Assembly: GCF_001411555.2 (NCBI RefSeq)
Contig: NC_049903.1
Location: 14,241,234 to 14,305,233 of the forward strand
DNA length: 64,000 nt
Reading direction: 5' to 3'
DNA from: Juglans regia
Taxonomy: Eukaryota > Streptophyta > Magnoliopsida > Fagales > Juglandaceae
Shown here: piece by piece, positions 48,874 to 60,696 of the stretch
How positions within the stretch are numbered: the first letter of the stretch is position 1
Layout: every line of letters begins with the position of its first letter
Program-made: the position numbers and the translations under genes
Notes under the pieces: generated by a model
Told to the model about the DNA's origin: nothing
The model's database searches: none
The model's input: only the letters and a program-made list of their open reading frames with translations

Positions 48874-49585
48874 ACTAACGTGGATTCCCAGAGATACTAG
48901 GGAGTATTGATTGCATACACTGAAAGTGAAAAAAATGATCATCTGCATGGAAAGATATGGACTCTACTCATAGTCGTGAACCAACTATTATCTTAAAATC
49001 GATGACATCATATGATCTTTGGATATGAGATGCATTTTTTGAATTATCCGGTTCTCATAATGATATCAATGTACTTGAGAGATATTTTATTTTCACTGAG
49101 CATGCCATCAATTACTCAATTAAAAGTAATGACTACACTATAGGACACTACAATGTCAATGAGATTTATCCAAAGTGGTCAACATTTTTTAAGACGATCT
49201 CATCTCCACAAGGGAATAAGAAGAAATATTTTGAAATAGCAGAAAAATTAGCAAATAAGTATGTAAAGCGTGCATTTGGGATCCTTCAACAATGTTTTAC
49301 AATCATTCGTGGACCAGCTCGAATGTTCAAATTTGTGAACTTAAAACATTATAAAATAATACGTAATTCTATATAATATGATTATTGAAGGCGCGAGGTG
49401 ATAATGGTGTTCCCGACTTCGAGTACGAACAAGTTGATGATAATTCTCCTGAACTGTCGTGCAATCATACAATTGAATTTATCGTGTTCATTCAACGTCA
49501 TCATCAAATTAGAGATGCTTAAGCTCATTCTCAACTCCAATCAAACCTAATTGAGCATCCATGGCAATTATATATCCGACTTTAG
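48874..49585 (+). pseudogene. PIF/Harbinger (Pong-like) transposase remnant, copy 2
   Basis: Counterpart of 23551-24262, with the same early stops plus extra damage: AACATTTTTTAAGACG at 49180 replaces the GTGAAGAC of copy 1 and the final fragment (49383-49585) has an added stop in place of the last Leu-Ala. Copy 2 is therefore somewhat more degraded. Confidence 0.8.
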
Positions 49586-50005
49586 AAAATATCCTCAATT
49601 AGTATAACATTTGTTGTCAATTTCGTGTTTTCATTCTTATGTACGATTTTAGTTCCCTAATAAAATTTATCATAACAAGATTTGGGACAATTATCTTGAG
49701 CATTTGTAAAAAAAAGTTGCTATACAAACATTGTCCTCAATAACATGCATCCAACATAACAAACATTGTCCAACATCATAGACAATGTCCTGAAGTAAAA
49801 AAGAAAAAAAAAAAAATCAGTTAGGGAGAATCAAATTAACTAAATAATTGTCGTTGGTGAAAATTGTCCAATGGTAAAAGAAGTTACACAAAATGTCACT
49901 CTCAACTGTTACTGCTTATCTGCACTACGTTTTGTCATAATTTGTATTTGACGTTGTTGGAAATATATTTGTTGTTATTCAAGTAACACAGTAACATCCA
50001 TCAAC

Positions 50006-50649
50006 TGTTGTGAGTAACTGTATATCTAAGACTAACTTGAAGTATAGTAGCGGAACTAAACGAAAGAAAATATGACAATCACATAGAAAGAACACCAAGA
50101 ATTAAGTGGTTCGACTCAAAATGAGCCTACGTCCACTGGTGGGGTCGGTATCGGAGATTTCACTATCAACAAAGATGGAGTACAGATGAATACAACAAAA
50201 CTTCACAAGGAAGTTATCTCTCAAAACTCACTCTATAACTTCTCTCTCAAGAAAACACTAAAAACAAGTGAAAAAAGTGATTTCTGAAGTTGTGGGAGAA
50301 GTGGGCGCCGTTTGGTATTTATAGGAACAGTAATGTTCACTTCTGTGAACATTGGCTCGAGCGAACACTCGAGCGAGTGTCGAGCGAACGTAGGTTTTCT
50401 GCACTTCGGTCGAGCCAACACTCGAGCGAGGGTCGAGCGAAGCTCTCGAAACTCTCTGACTTGAACTCGCTCGAGCTGAGTGTCGAGCGAGTGTCGAGCG
50501 AAGTCTCTGACTTCATATTGCTCGAGCTGAATCTCGAGCGATGCTTGAGCGAGACTCTCTGTCTGACTTCGCTCGAGCCAAGTGAAACTTCGCTCGAGCG
50601 AACCTACGACACATGCACTGTTCCATCTGATTCAAGCCACCTCTTAACA
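50006..50649. mobile_element. Solo LTR (644 bp) rich in TCGAGCGA motifs, copy 2 only
   Basis: It starts TGTTGTGAGTAAC, ends CTCTTAACA and is flanked by the perfect 5-bp duplication TCAAC (50001-50005 and 50650-50654). Copy 1 has the empty site with one TCAAC at 24676-24680. No primer site or internal region is present, so this is an LTR left by unequal recombination. From 50350 to 50605 it holds about a dozen TCGAGC hexamers, many inside GCTCGAGCGA. Confidence 0.88.
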
Positions 50650-50653
50650 TCAA

Positions 50654-51613
50654 CATGTTCCACTCATTCCTTTTTAGCCGCTCCCTCTCCACTTTCTCCT
50701 TGACTTTAAATCGGGCAAATTGAAATCTATCCATTTCCAACCTTAGCCTCTTGTCCTCCAACCGTAATTTATGATCCTCCATTTCTCGATCATAATGCAT
50801 TTTCTGCTCCTTAAGATGGAAATATTATTTCTCTTAAGCACACGACTCCTCAAGAAAAGTATACTTCATTGTGGAGATCTCGACAATATCCTCAGCTGGA
50901 CTATTTGGGACCTTTCGTTTTGCTTTCTTTGTTTTCCTTCCCATTGGCCTCTCCAAGTCAACAACATCATTGTCAAGAACATGCTCCACTTGGCATAATT
51001 TACTGAATCTAGAGAAACAGAGGTTCAAGTTGGAGTCGGCAACATCGTGAATAATATTCACTTTGAACCGTCCTTGGAGTAATGCTCAACCCATTTTTGT
51101 TGGTCCTTCAACAGATGCCAACAATGCTCGAATGAAAATTGGGTTTTCTCCAATTATTAGTACATAAGTTTCGCTTTGTAAAACTTGCAAAATGCAAACA
51201 AATAGAAAAATAATTAGTGTGTATTTATCCAAAGCCAAAGCAACACAGTATGTACAATAGCAATAAGAAGCTAGTGGACGGATATACTTTGTCTTGCTCG
51301 GTCAAGCCATTTTGATTTAACCTTTCCACTTAGGCTAGCTTTGCACATAATTTATTAGTCGCTTTTTGAATAGCCGACCACCGATGCACTAAAGACCCAA
51401 AGGTCCACTTTGTTGTACTTTGCTTATACTAATTGAGGTATAACAACATTTTCTCTCAAAGTTGGGTATGTTTTTTATCGGTCCCTCGGATTGCATCTAA
51501 GCTAGCATTTAACCATGCCGACACAAGTAGCTTATCTTTCTCTTGGGTGAAGTTGGCACCCCTCTATGATTTTTCATGGTAAGAACCTCTAGTTGAGGTG
51601 GGTGTGGAGCGTC
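50654..51613 (-). pseudogene. Harbinger accessory Myb/SANT-like protein remnant, copy 2
   Basis: Counterpart of 24681-25640. A piece open from 51061 to 50834 reads NIIHDVADSNLNLCFSRFSK then RPMGRKTKKAKRKVPNSPAE, the typical middle of these proteins. The solo LTR sits just beyond its C-terminal end. Several stops occur elsewhere. Confidence 0.72.
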
Positions 51614-52257
51614 TTTCACCAATATTGGACTGTGTTGAGCTTGACTCAAGAAAGTGTGGTCAATGTTAGGGTCCTAATTTAGAAGGTTCATGAATAACAT
51701 ACTTTCATGCTCTTATGATTCCATCTCTATAAAATTGTAGACAATGAAGGAACTTAAACATGTTAGAAACTCAAAATCAATGGTGAAAGCAGGACTACCA
51801 AACCGGCTCAAGAAAACAATGGTGTCGTAGTGGAAGGGGCAAAAACTTATGGCTGTAACAATCGGTTGCCAATATTATGAGTCTTGACATAGATAATGGC
51901 CATCCGGGTAACTCTGCCATGGAGTTTGTGCCCATTTCCCTTGTCCCAAATGAAGATTGACATCATCACGGAAATGACGAAACCGAAATAAAGAAAAGGG
52001 GATGCACAGTGGCTCTTTTATAAATATGGGGATCCACAATAGCATCCTCAAACCCAAACTCTATTTTGGAGAGCTAGATGAGAGTGCTCTTAAATGATGC
52101 GTTACACCCTCGTTGTCATAGTTAAAATGTGCACCATATGTATATACTTTTGGTCAACATTGTATGATATCACTTTTCCACTTATTTTTCATCAAGTTAA
52201 TGGCAAAACCATATGTGGAATTATAGTTCAATTAGTAGATCCTCCATTTGCAGCAAC

Positions 52258-52900
52258 TAGAGGTGTAAAAATTAATCGAAAAATTCCGACCGGTTCGGTC
52301 CGGGACTGATTCCCTTAGTTCCAAAACTGGCCTTTACCGGTCTGGTTCTGATTCTATGTTTTTTAGGATCGGACCATTTCTCTATATTATATATTTTAAA
52401 TTAATTTTCTAAATATTATATATAATACTTTTTATATATATAATATATTTAATAATATATATTATAATTATATATAAAATAATGTTATTATAGTTTATAA
52501 TATAAAGTTTTAATCTTAAACATGAAAATTTATTTGATCATATACTTTGAACATAAAATATATATATTAATAACATTTTATGGCCTAATAAATTCTCAAT
52601 ATATTCATTCTGGTAAATACATAAAACATTAGTAATACTAATATGCATTAGTATATTAATTACATTTCGTTTTAATTAATTAGTATACATTAGTATATTA
52701 ATTACATTTTATGTCCTAATACTAATACTATTAAAATCGAAAAATCAGATCAAATGGGACCGAAATTAGTAAAACCAGAGGTATCGGTTTAGGAAGGTAA
52801 CTGGTGCGTAATCGATTTTAAAAAATGTAAAACCGGTGCAAACCGGTTCGGTCCTGAATTTTGTCCAAAATTAAATCATATTGGATCGGTTACACCCCTA
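52258..52900. mobile_element. hAT-type MITE A (643 bp) with CCGGTTCGG-rich arms
   Basis: The ends are TAGAGGTGTAA and, inverted, TAGGGGTGTAA, flanked by 8-bp duplications GCAGCAAC/GCAGCAAT (52250-52257 and 52901-52908). Both arms carry ACCGGTTCGGTCC-like motifs; the centre is almost pure A/T. An 8-bp target duplication is typical of hAT elements. Confidence 0.85.
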
Positions 52901-52908
52901 GCAGCAAT

Positions 52909-53880
52909 GAGGGAAATGAGAAGCCATAGATAAAAGAGAAGTGCTACAACTATAAAGAGATCCTACAAAAGTAAACCTACAAATTGATATGGTTTCATAT
53001 GATACATTAGATTTATTTTACAATAAAAATAACTTTACAACCTAACGTTTCACATCAAATCACGTCAATTTGTGGATTTATTTTTGTGAGATCTCTTTGT
53101 GATTAAAGCATTTCTCTAGATAAAATCGGGTGACTCACATGCTAACAAGGATATGTGTAATAGATAAAAAGAATGCACGTCCTTGACATCTTAACGTGAG
53201 ATTGTAAATGTTATTCGGCAAATTTAAAAAGAAATGAACAAAATTAGCTGAATGCATTATATGTCAATTTTTTTTATGTCGTATGTTATATAAGAATACA
53301 AACGAGTACTTGTAAAAAAAGAATACAAACGAGTCAAGTTATGGTAAATAGCGGATGGTTAAACTTTATTCATTTAACTTTTTATTTAAACACGAGATGA
53401 ACTTGAATTTTTCATCGAATTAGATTTTATATTCACAAAAGCTTATTTAATATTTGAACAAATTCAAACTTGATCACGAATAGTTTCATTTTAATAAAAT
53501 AAATTATTTATATTATGTTTTATATCTTTATTAACAGTAAGACTGGATAAAAATCTAAAAATCTGACTACACTCTAACTCTATTCCAAATACAACAAAAC
53601 AGTCTTTTTTTTTTTTTAATTTTTCAATCAGAGTCGAAGGTATCTCCAAATCGACTTCTATTTCGATTTGATCCAACTCCAACTTTACCCTCAGACTCTA
53701 AATCAAATATCTATATATTGATCATATATATTAGTATAGTTATAGAGTTATATAACTAGAACTTATATAGTTAAATTCAATAATATACTAGTATAAACTA
53801 ATTATTATAAAGTAAAATACTTATACTATAATATAAATAGACTAATGATAGTTTACTATATGTAAACATTATAGTATTAC
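52909..53880. other. AT-rich intergenic DNA
   Basis: No gene. 53620-53700 has GACTCC/GATTTGG-type motifs that recur, in inverse, near 55000-55147. The latter stretch ends CTCACCCCTAA, resembling another decayed hAT-type end. Confidence 0.4.
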
Positions 53881-54579
53881 TAAGGGCGTAATCGGTCCAG
53901 TCCGGTCTGGTTTTAGATAAAATCTAGTACCAAACCGGTATGTACCAGTTTTGTATTTTTCAAAACCGATTACGCACCGGTTACCCTCCTAAACCGGTAC
54001 TTCTGGTTTTACCGGTTTCCGGTCCGGTCCTGTCCGATTTTCTTTTTTCTTTTTTAAATGTAAATTTCACAATTTGTTATTAAAAATTTGTTTATAAAAA
54101 AAAAAATATATTGATTTAAAAAAAACTGTTTTATACTTTTATTAATATATTAGACTATATAATAGTATTAATATTAGACTATTGGTATAGTTATAAGTTA
54201 TATATTAGTATTACTTATAAAATTTTAATAATTTAGTATTAACATTTTATGTAATAATTTATAAATTATAATAAGAAATTATTTCATATATGAATATATA
54301 TATATTATATGTAAAATTTCACATAAAAATTTATAATTATACATTATATATAAAACTCATATATATTACTATTTAATATATATAAAATATTTTGTATAAA
54401 ACTTATATATAAAAATATTATTTTTTATTTTTTTTAATCAACCGGTTCGGTCTGGGCCAAAAAATCCCGGAACCAGAACCGGCTGGTTTTTATATTTTAA
54501 AAACCGGTTCCGGACCGGACCGGTTCAAAACCGGTAAAACCGGTCCGGACCGGTTTTCCGGTTTGAGTTTACACCCTTA
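53881..54579. mobile_element. hAT-type MITE B (699 bp), inverse orientation to MITE A
   Basis: The ends are TAAGGGCGTAA and, inverted, TAAGGGTGTAA, flanked by the perfect 8-bp duplication AGTATTAC (53873-53880 and 54580-54587). Its left arm (AAACCGATTACGCACCGG...) is the inverse of the right arm of MITE A. The right arm has dense GGTCCGGACCGG palindromes. Confidence 0.9.
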
Positions 54580-54587
54580 AGTATTAC

Positions 54588-55237
54588 TACCAAACATAAT
54601 CAAATATAGAGATAAGTTAGACACTAGTATTGAAATAAGTCTAGTATAATAAGTTAATAACTCATAATACTAATTTACTAAAGTATAATAATATATAATT
54701 AGATACTAGAAGGTCTAGTATATAATTAAGTAGAAATAAGTTATACACTAATATAATGACATGTAATATTAATGTATAATAATATGTAATCGGACACTAT
54801 AGTATAAGTCTAGCATATAAATAAATTAGACACTAGTATATAAATAACTAATAAGTTTAGGATAATAAGTTAATAACAAATAATACTAATTTATTAATTA
54901 ATTATAATTTATAAATAAATTAGAAATAAGTTATAAATAAGTATAGAAAATTGAAAATCCACAAAAATACCTTATTTGAAAATGGGCTAAATATAAAGTT
55001 AAAACAAATCCTAATCCGACTCAACAAATAGGAAAATCGAGTCAAAGCCGACACAAGTCAAAATTCGAGTTTGGATTTGAACTCCGACAAAGTCGGAGTC
55101 AGATTTAGGGAATTCCAACTTCAACAAAGTCAATGCTCACCCCTAATTTACAAGTTCTAACAAACAAATTTTGATTTTTTGTTATTATCTTTATAAATTT
55201 TACATATGCATATATCAATTATTATATTTATACGGCT
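54588..55237. other. AT-rich DNA with scattered ACTAGTATA repeats
   Basis: Irregular repeats of (G)ACACTAGTATA and AATAAGTTA fill 54600-54960. No gene is seen. 55000-55147 resembles the GACTCCGA-rich arm of a decayed MITE. Confidence 0.4.
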
Positions 55238-55577
55238 TCAAATAAAATGTTTAATTTTAGGAATATGACATCCTCTAATCTCTTTAAATATTAAAAATAT
55301 TCTCAATATAAATATAGAGGTAATACTGGTATAAAATAATACATGTGCCATGCTCTTCGCTACTGAGTTATGCTTTCTATATGGTTTCAAAGAAAATAAT
55401 AATTGAGACACTTTTCTATTGATGGGCATTTTAAATATGTTCCCAATGTTTTGTATTTTTTTTTTTTTTTTTTTGGGGTGGTGTTCATCTTCCTCAATAA
55501 ACAATCATTGTGGGCTGTGTCTATGTTCACTGCAATATATACACAAGGTATTACTCAATTGGGAAGCAGCAAACCTC

Positions 55578-58500
55578 TTAAATTTCCACTCTATCAATTG
55601 CACTGTCATCTTCGTTTTCTGAAATGTGCTCCCCTCGAGAGAGGATATTCATAAAGGTCTTTGTGGCTTGGCCAACAGCACGAGAAGTCTTCTTTGCAGC
55701 TCCTGCAACGACAGGTTGCAAAGAGATGATGGGCAGGCTTGCTCTCTCTTGAATCATTGCTGTATCGTACAAACAAGCGCCAATATAAAATTAATAACCA
55801 GAAACAAAATTAGAAAAAAAAAAAAAAAAAGTCTCTCTTCCACTTCTTTCTTTTGAGTTAGTACAGTATAAGCTTTTAACATACAGATAGTTTGCTGTCG
55901 AGCAAGTGTTCCAATCTGTCGAATTCCAGCTTCTGCAGCTTGAACCGCTTGAGCTGATTTGCTGACCCCATCAGCTATCTCTTGGCTGAGTACCAATTCC
56001 AATAAACAAATACCATAATTGAAGCATACTAGATACTAGACAACATCAATGAAACAGCAGGAGGTGGTGTAGGTGGTGGTGGTCATAACATTCAACAAAA
56101 TGACTTTTGTTTTCCTCTTTATATACGTAATCTCAATACAAAGCGCAGAGGGGCGAAACCTTAGTACACGAAGTATACAAGAGGACCCCTATTTAGAACA
56201 AAGAAAAAAACACAGCATTGAACAACATAACAAAAAATTTAATTTATGGTATCTTTTATAAGTAAAAGAAAACTGAATAATGTTTTTGTTCTCAAGGAGG
56301 AGCAAAAGCATCTTATGGTCACCTCAAATCACTTAGTTCCAGCGTAAGGTCGCTGATTTCCATGCCAGAGAGCCGAATAGCAGCCATTGTACTGGGGAGC
56401 TCCTCACGGGCTGTATCTGCTAGCTTTGAGAGAGATTTTGCAGCTCTCCCCATTGCCTTAAGAACATAGAGGAAAAATAGAAACATATAAATCAGTGTCT
56501 AGAAAACTATTTATCCCTATCACATCAAGCTTTTAGAAAATATGTATAAACCTGCAATCAGAACCATCCACAAATAAGAATAACAACTTACAACTTGCAA
56601 GAGAGGACTCTAAACATTAGAATGCACCAGCAAAAAAGGCATAAATCATGACTTGCCGCCCGATAAACCTCATTATAAGGTCCAATTTAGAACAAAGAAT
56701 GAATAGCATGAGGAATCATCTATATGAAAACCTCTTTAAATCATGAATGCAAGATACTTTGCACATTTTTTAATCTAAAAAAACTAGTGAGCTTCAAAGT
56801 TATTGGAACATCATCAACAGATTATCATACGATAATCCAGGCACTTCAAATGGTCACTGCAATTGTAACTGCATGGCCCAAAAATATAAGATTAAACAGA
56901 AAGTGTAAAATGAGGATCTTATCAAATTATTAATTTTTTGAAACAATATGCTTACAAACTTAAGGTATTGGCTGTGGAGAAAATTTTGAGACAAGCTAGG
57001 GTTCACATATCTGATATATGAAAGAAAACCCTCATTCTTATACCAGACCAGAAAAAATTATATGAGAGCACAAGTCAAGCACGCATAGCAGCAGATACTC
57101 TAAAATCTAGGCTTTAAATGACACCACCCAAACCAACTTCTCCATTACCATCCTCGGGCAGTAATGCTCTCTGGTGTTCCCGTACAATTGATGGAATCAC
57201 ACAGTAACATCACTGACTAATATAAATAATCAGATCATTAGTCTAAAGAGAGGAAAATTTCAAAGCATAAACTCTGTGCCGAAAAAATTACTCTAATATC
57301 ACCCAAAAGAGCATTAAACTACATTAACCTCAGGAATATAACCAATTCCTCATCAAGTACACCAATCTAGCAACTGAAAAGCAGTTTTCACAAGATGGCT
57401 TGTCCCTAGCATTGCTCTTTATGTAAAGTCTCATCCATCAGTTCAACAAAACCAACAAGCAGAATGTTAATCATACTTCCATAAACAATTAAAAATAACC
57501 ATTCCAAGGTATGCCCCAGGAAGCTTTGCCTACTTTTTAATTTTGGATTTAGGCACTACCAAGATAGAAGAATGTGCATAACTACACATATCAGGGAATC
57601 ATTGGGAAATTACATCTGATAGTTCAGATTTGACCTTTAGCGATTAGCTGAAGAGCAAGAGAATGGAAACAATTGTTTGTGAAAGAAGTAAAGCACTTTG
57701 TCACCTATTTTAGGTCCAACAAGGCAAAAAAACAAAACACTTTGTCCCATTACAGGCCCATAAAGGAAACATTAAGAAAAAAAAAGGCTGGAAGATTGAA
57801 GCATAAATGGGTAGTGACCATAATGTCCAAGTCACTTAATTCTCATGCTAAAATTTTAAGCACAAAAGAAAGGGCAGTCACAATAGTCATAAGTGAGATG
57901 AATAATGTTATCATATATAATGTTGGGGCATGCAATACAAAGATATTATGAGCTTAAACAAAACACCAGTCAACTTACAAATAGTGTTGGGACGGCTGCA
58001 ATAACAAGGCTAGTAAATGCCACAGAAGTCTGCACATGTCAAAATTAACTTACGATCACAAATAATAACAAAATCAACATAAATCATGGACAATTGCAAT
58101 CAAACTTAACCTTCCAGGCATGTCAGGAAAATATAGCACACTTAATGACTATCATAAGTTTGATTACAGCATATTCAAATGAATCAAACCATAACCGATT
58201 CTTCTAGTGCATCCCAAAGAATAAACTAATTTATCACCAATTTCTAATACAACTTCCTGTAAAGTACCACGGAACAAATAACACCCTTTTGACAAATCAC
58301 ATATTCTTCTAATTTCCACAACAAGAATTCTTTAATAGTACTGAAGAAGTTTCAAAGAACTATTAACCCCTAGGGGTTGGCTCAAGTGGTAAAGGCCTTA
58401 ATATTGGTGGTATGCTCCTTCTAGGTCTAAGGTTTGAATCCTCTTAGGTACAAACAATTCCTATGGGTCATCGGACTGAGAGACTTTTCCCTTGAATTAT

Positions 58501-60484
58501 CCGAGGTGCACTTGCGGGAAACTCTTTATCGATGATTTGTACACCCCCGGGATTAGTTGGGATGCTATTTTAGGGCACCAGGTGCCAATAAAAAAAAAAA
58601 GATTCAATGAACTATTTCAATGTCTCCTTTTTAATAGAAAATAAATGAGATGAGATGAAAAGTTTGTGAATAGTAGTGAAATGATTTGTGAATAGTAGTG
58701 AAATTGTTTGAGTTAAGATGTTTTATTGAATTTTAGAAAATGAAAGAGAAAAAGTTGAATAAAAATATTATAAAATTAAAATATTATTATAATATAATTT
58801 TTGTCTTGGAATTTGAAAAAGTTGAAATGTTTTTTGTGTTTTGTTTGGAAGTTTGGAAAAGTTGTAATAATTAGGTAATAGTTAGATGAAAAAGTTGAAA
58901 GTTGAAAATTTAAAATTGAAAAATGTTTATATTTGAATGATGTTTGGATGTCGAGATGAGACATCTCAAACAGCCCTAAGACAGAACAGTGGGATTTTTC
59001 TTATTGCAAAAATCATGAATTGAAAACAATTTCCACTCCCTTCAAAACGACCGATGCCATCAGCTGCAGCCTTTTCATTTTTAGGGAATATGCGACCTTA
59101 CACCTAAAAAGGCTACTTTAAAACTTATTTGGATTGATGCATCACATCAAATTGTAAAGCCCTTTTAATTGCAAAATGGATTCAATATATCAAACCAGTA
59201 GGTTTTTAAGCTCTCCCTTTTTGTCATTTTTTTTGTAGGCCTGGAATTTCCCAAAACAAATTTGATCTATAAGAAGTACTGAAAACCTTTTGGATGTTTC
59301 ACATGAATAGGAATTTGTATCTGCTTATGTGACACGTTTTTTCAAAGGAACTTCTGTTAATTGGAAAAGTCATTAGAATTTGCAACAATTGCGGCAATAG
59401 ACATAAAAAAGTTAAAATGCAGTCATTTAGGGGATCTCTAAATGCAACTCCTTGGCTTCTTATTTTTAATAGCTCTATTCAAATAATGGATTTGTTGTGA
59501 TACCTCATATGATAACAATAATGGTAGATGGTGTATGGGATCCCATATTGTTTGGGAAGAAAAAGTTTTTGCTCTTAATAATATTCCAATGGGATTCCAA
59601 TTGTATCATTGACGGGTCTTTTTGGAGTATAGGTCATGTGGTTTGGGTCTTCCATTGGGGCGTTACAAATGGTATCAGAGCCTATCACAACCAGAAATGC
59701 GAGACTTGAGCCGTGTCACCTATGAGGGACTGGCCTGACAAGGACGCAAGAATTTAAAGGGGGTAGATTATGATACCCCATATAATAAGGATAAGTGTAG
59801 GTGGTGTATAAGATCTCACATTACTTGAGAATGAGAAGTTCTTGCTTTTATAAGGTTCCAATGGAGTTCCAATTATATCATTGACTAGTCATTTTGGAGT
59901 ATAGGTCATGTGGTTTGGGTCTTCCATTGGGATGTTACATTTGCATTTCCAGTCTAATGGATAACATGCACTGAAAAACTTAAGTGTGCCACTAAATCCT
60001 AGTGGCACATCAGGCATGCCCAATATAAACAAAGAAATCCAATCAAAGGTATTCAAAGCTAGAAGCTCAAACAACAACGCCATTATATTCAAAAGCCTAA
60101 ATTTCCTCATACCGTGCAAGCAATGAAAGCCAAGAGGAAGAACGCTTGGTCACTCAAGCTCAGTTTGGCCGCAGGTACAACGTTTGCCGGAACACTGGGG
60201 CTCCCCACTTCCACATTCCATCGAGTCTGTGAGTTTTCATCTTCAACCAGGTCTTCTCTCGAAACCTCCTCATTCTTTAATTGGTCGTTAGATGGTCCTG
60301 CGGTATGGGAACTGCAAAGAGAAACCAATCTAGACGGCTTGTACCGGGAATTTAAGGAGACTATGGAGGGGAAAGTAAAGCGTTTTACGCAGTACACATT
60401 TGGATTCTTTGGCTGATAGGATGTATAGGCACAAAACGGAGCAAATGGGTGTGAGCAATTAGTACTTATAAGAGCAGATTTCAT
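55578..60484 (-). CDS. Plastid-targeted small membrane protein of unknown function, 5 exons, 279 codons
   Basis: The exons, 5' to 3', are 60113-60484, 57979-58029, 56323-56456, 55885-55985 and 55578-55759. All are GT-AG and in phase (840 nt with stop). The first about 70 residues are Ser/Pro-rich with basic residues and few acidic ones, like a chloroplast transit peptide. A hydrophobic stretch (DQAFFLLAFIACT then TSVAFTSLVIAAVPTLF, about 112-141) spans the first intron and looks like a membrane segment. An amphipathic Ala-rich region follows (ARAAKSLSKLAD-like, EELPSTMAAIRLSGMEISDL, ADGVSKSAQAVQAAEAGIRQ), then ISLQPVVAGAAKKTSRAVGQ and an acidic end. I recognise this as a conserved plant family of unknown role, similar in layout to DUF948-type proteins, with one membrane segment and a long helical soluble part. 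Intron 1 (58030-60112) holds a SINE, a MITE and a TRIM; intron 2 is 1.5 kb. Confidence 0.85.
58365..58600 (+). mobile_element. tRNA-derived SINE in an intron
   Basis: An A-box-like TGGCTCAAGTGG (58378) and B-box-like GGTTTGAATCC (58431) lie at the spacing of a Pol III promoter. The body ends GGGCACCAGGTGCCAATA plus a poly-A of about 12. Target duplication GAACTATT (58357-58364 and 58609-58616). It is inserted opposite in sense to the host gene. Confidence 0.88.
58640..58978. mobile_element. Tourist-like MITE-related element in an intron
   Basis: It shares order and sequence with 23155-23520 (GTGAATAGTAGTGAAATGATT, TTGAATAAAAATATTAT, GTGTTTTGTTTGGAAGTTTG). It ends TTTGGATGTCGAGATGAGAC next to ATCTCAAACAGCCC. 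The ends are approximate. Confidence 0.6.
59496..59939 (+). mobile_element. TRIM (terminal-repeat retrotransposon in miniature), 444 bp
   Basis: Two short LTRs, 59496-59667 and 59769-59939, both end in CCATTGGG(G/A)(C/T)GTTACA. The first is followed by the primer site TGGTATCAGAGCC (59670-59682). A purine tract AAAGGGGGTAGA (59757-59767) precedes the second. The interior is only about 100 bp and codes for nothing. Flanks TTTGT/TTTGC are a degraded 5-bp duplication. Confidence 0.9.
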
Positions 60485-60648
60485 TGTGAACTCTAGGGAA
60501 TCGGGGAGATTACCAATAATAACAATACCAATTATGGAAATCTGAGATATTACACGTATTTCAAGGGATCTGAGATATTACAAGAAAATCAAGGAAGACT
60601 TGAGGTTACCCAAAATCCACCACCTGAAAACAGATTCAAGAAACGAAA

Positions 60649-60653
<5 letters not shown>

Positions 60654-60693
<40 letters not shown>
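60654..60693. repeat. TA dinucleotide microsatellite
   Basis: About 19 TA units upstream of the plastid membrane protein gene, probably near its promoter. Confidence 0.92.

Positions 60694-60696
<3 letters not shown>

Larger units (their letters stand above)
37278..52118. repeat. Segmental duplication, copy 2 (VSR gene plus Pong-like remnant)
   Basis: This is the partner of 15531-26140. It is 4.2 kb longer, mostly from insertions 44699-44878 (MITE), 44882-47830 (Harbinger) and 50006-50649 (solo LTR), each of which has a clean empty site in copy 1. It also retains 37427-38097, absent from copy 1. Confidence 0.92.

Noticed and set aside
50350..50610. CRISPR-like array of TCGAGCGA motifs
   Set aside because: Spacing is irregular, the motif is palindromic and only 8-10 bp, and this is plant nuclear DNA; it is part of a solo LTR.
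50513..50800. 95-codon minus frame fusing a Myb-like tail to the solo LTR
   Set aside because: It crosses the transposon junction at 50649 and uses repeat-derived Arg/Ala codons; copy 1 without the LTR shows the natural sequence.
58371..58445. Possible tRNA gene (A and B boxes)
   Set aside because: The boxes belong to a SINE with poly-A tail and target duplication; no cloverleaf with an acceptor stem is evident.
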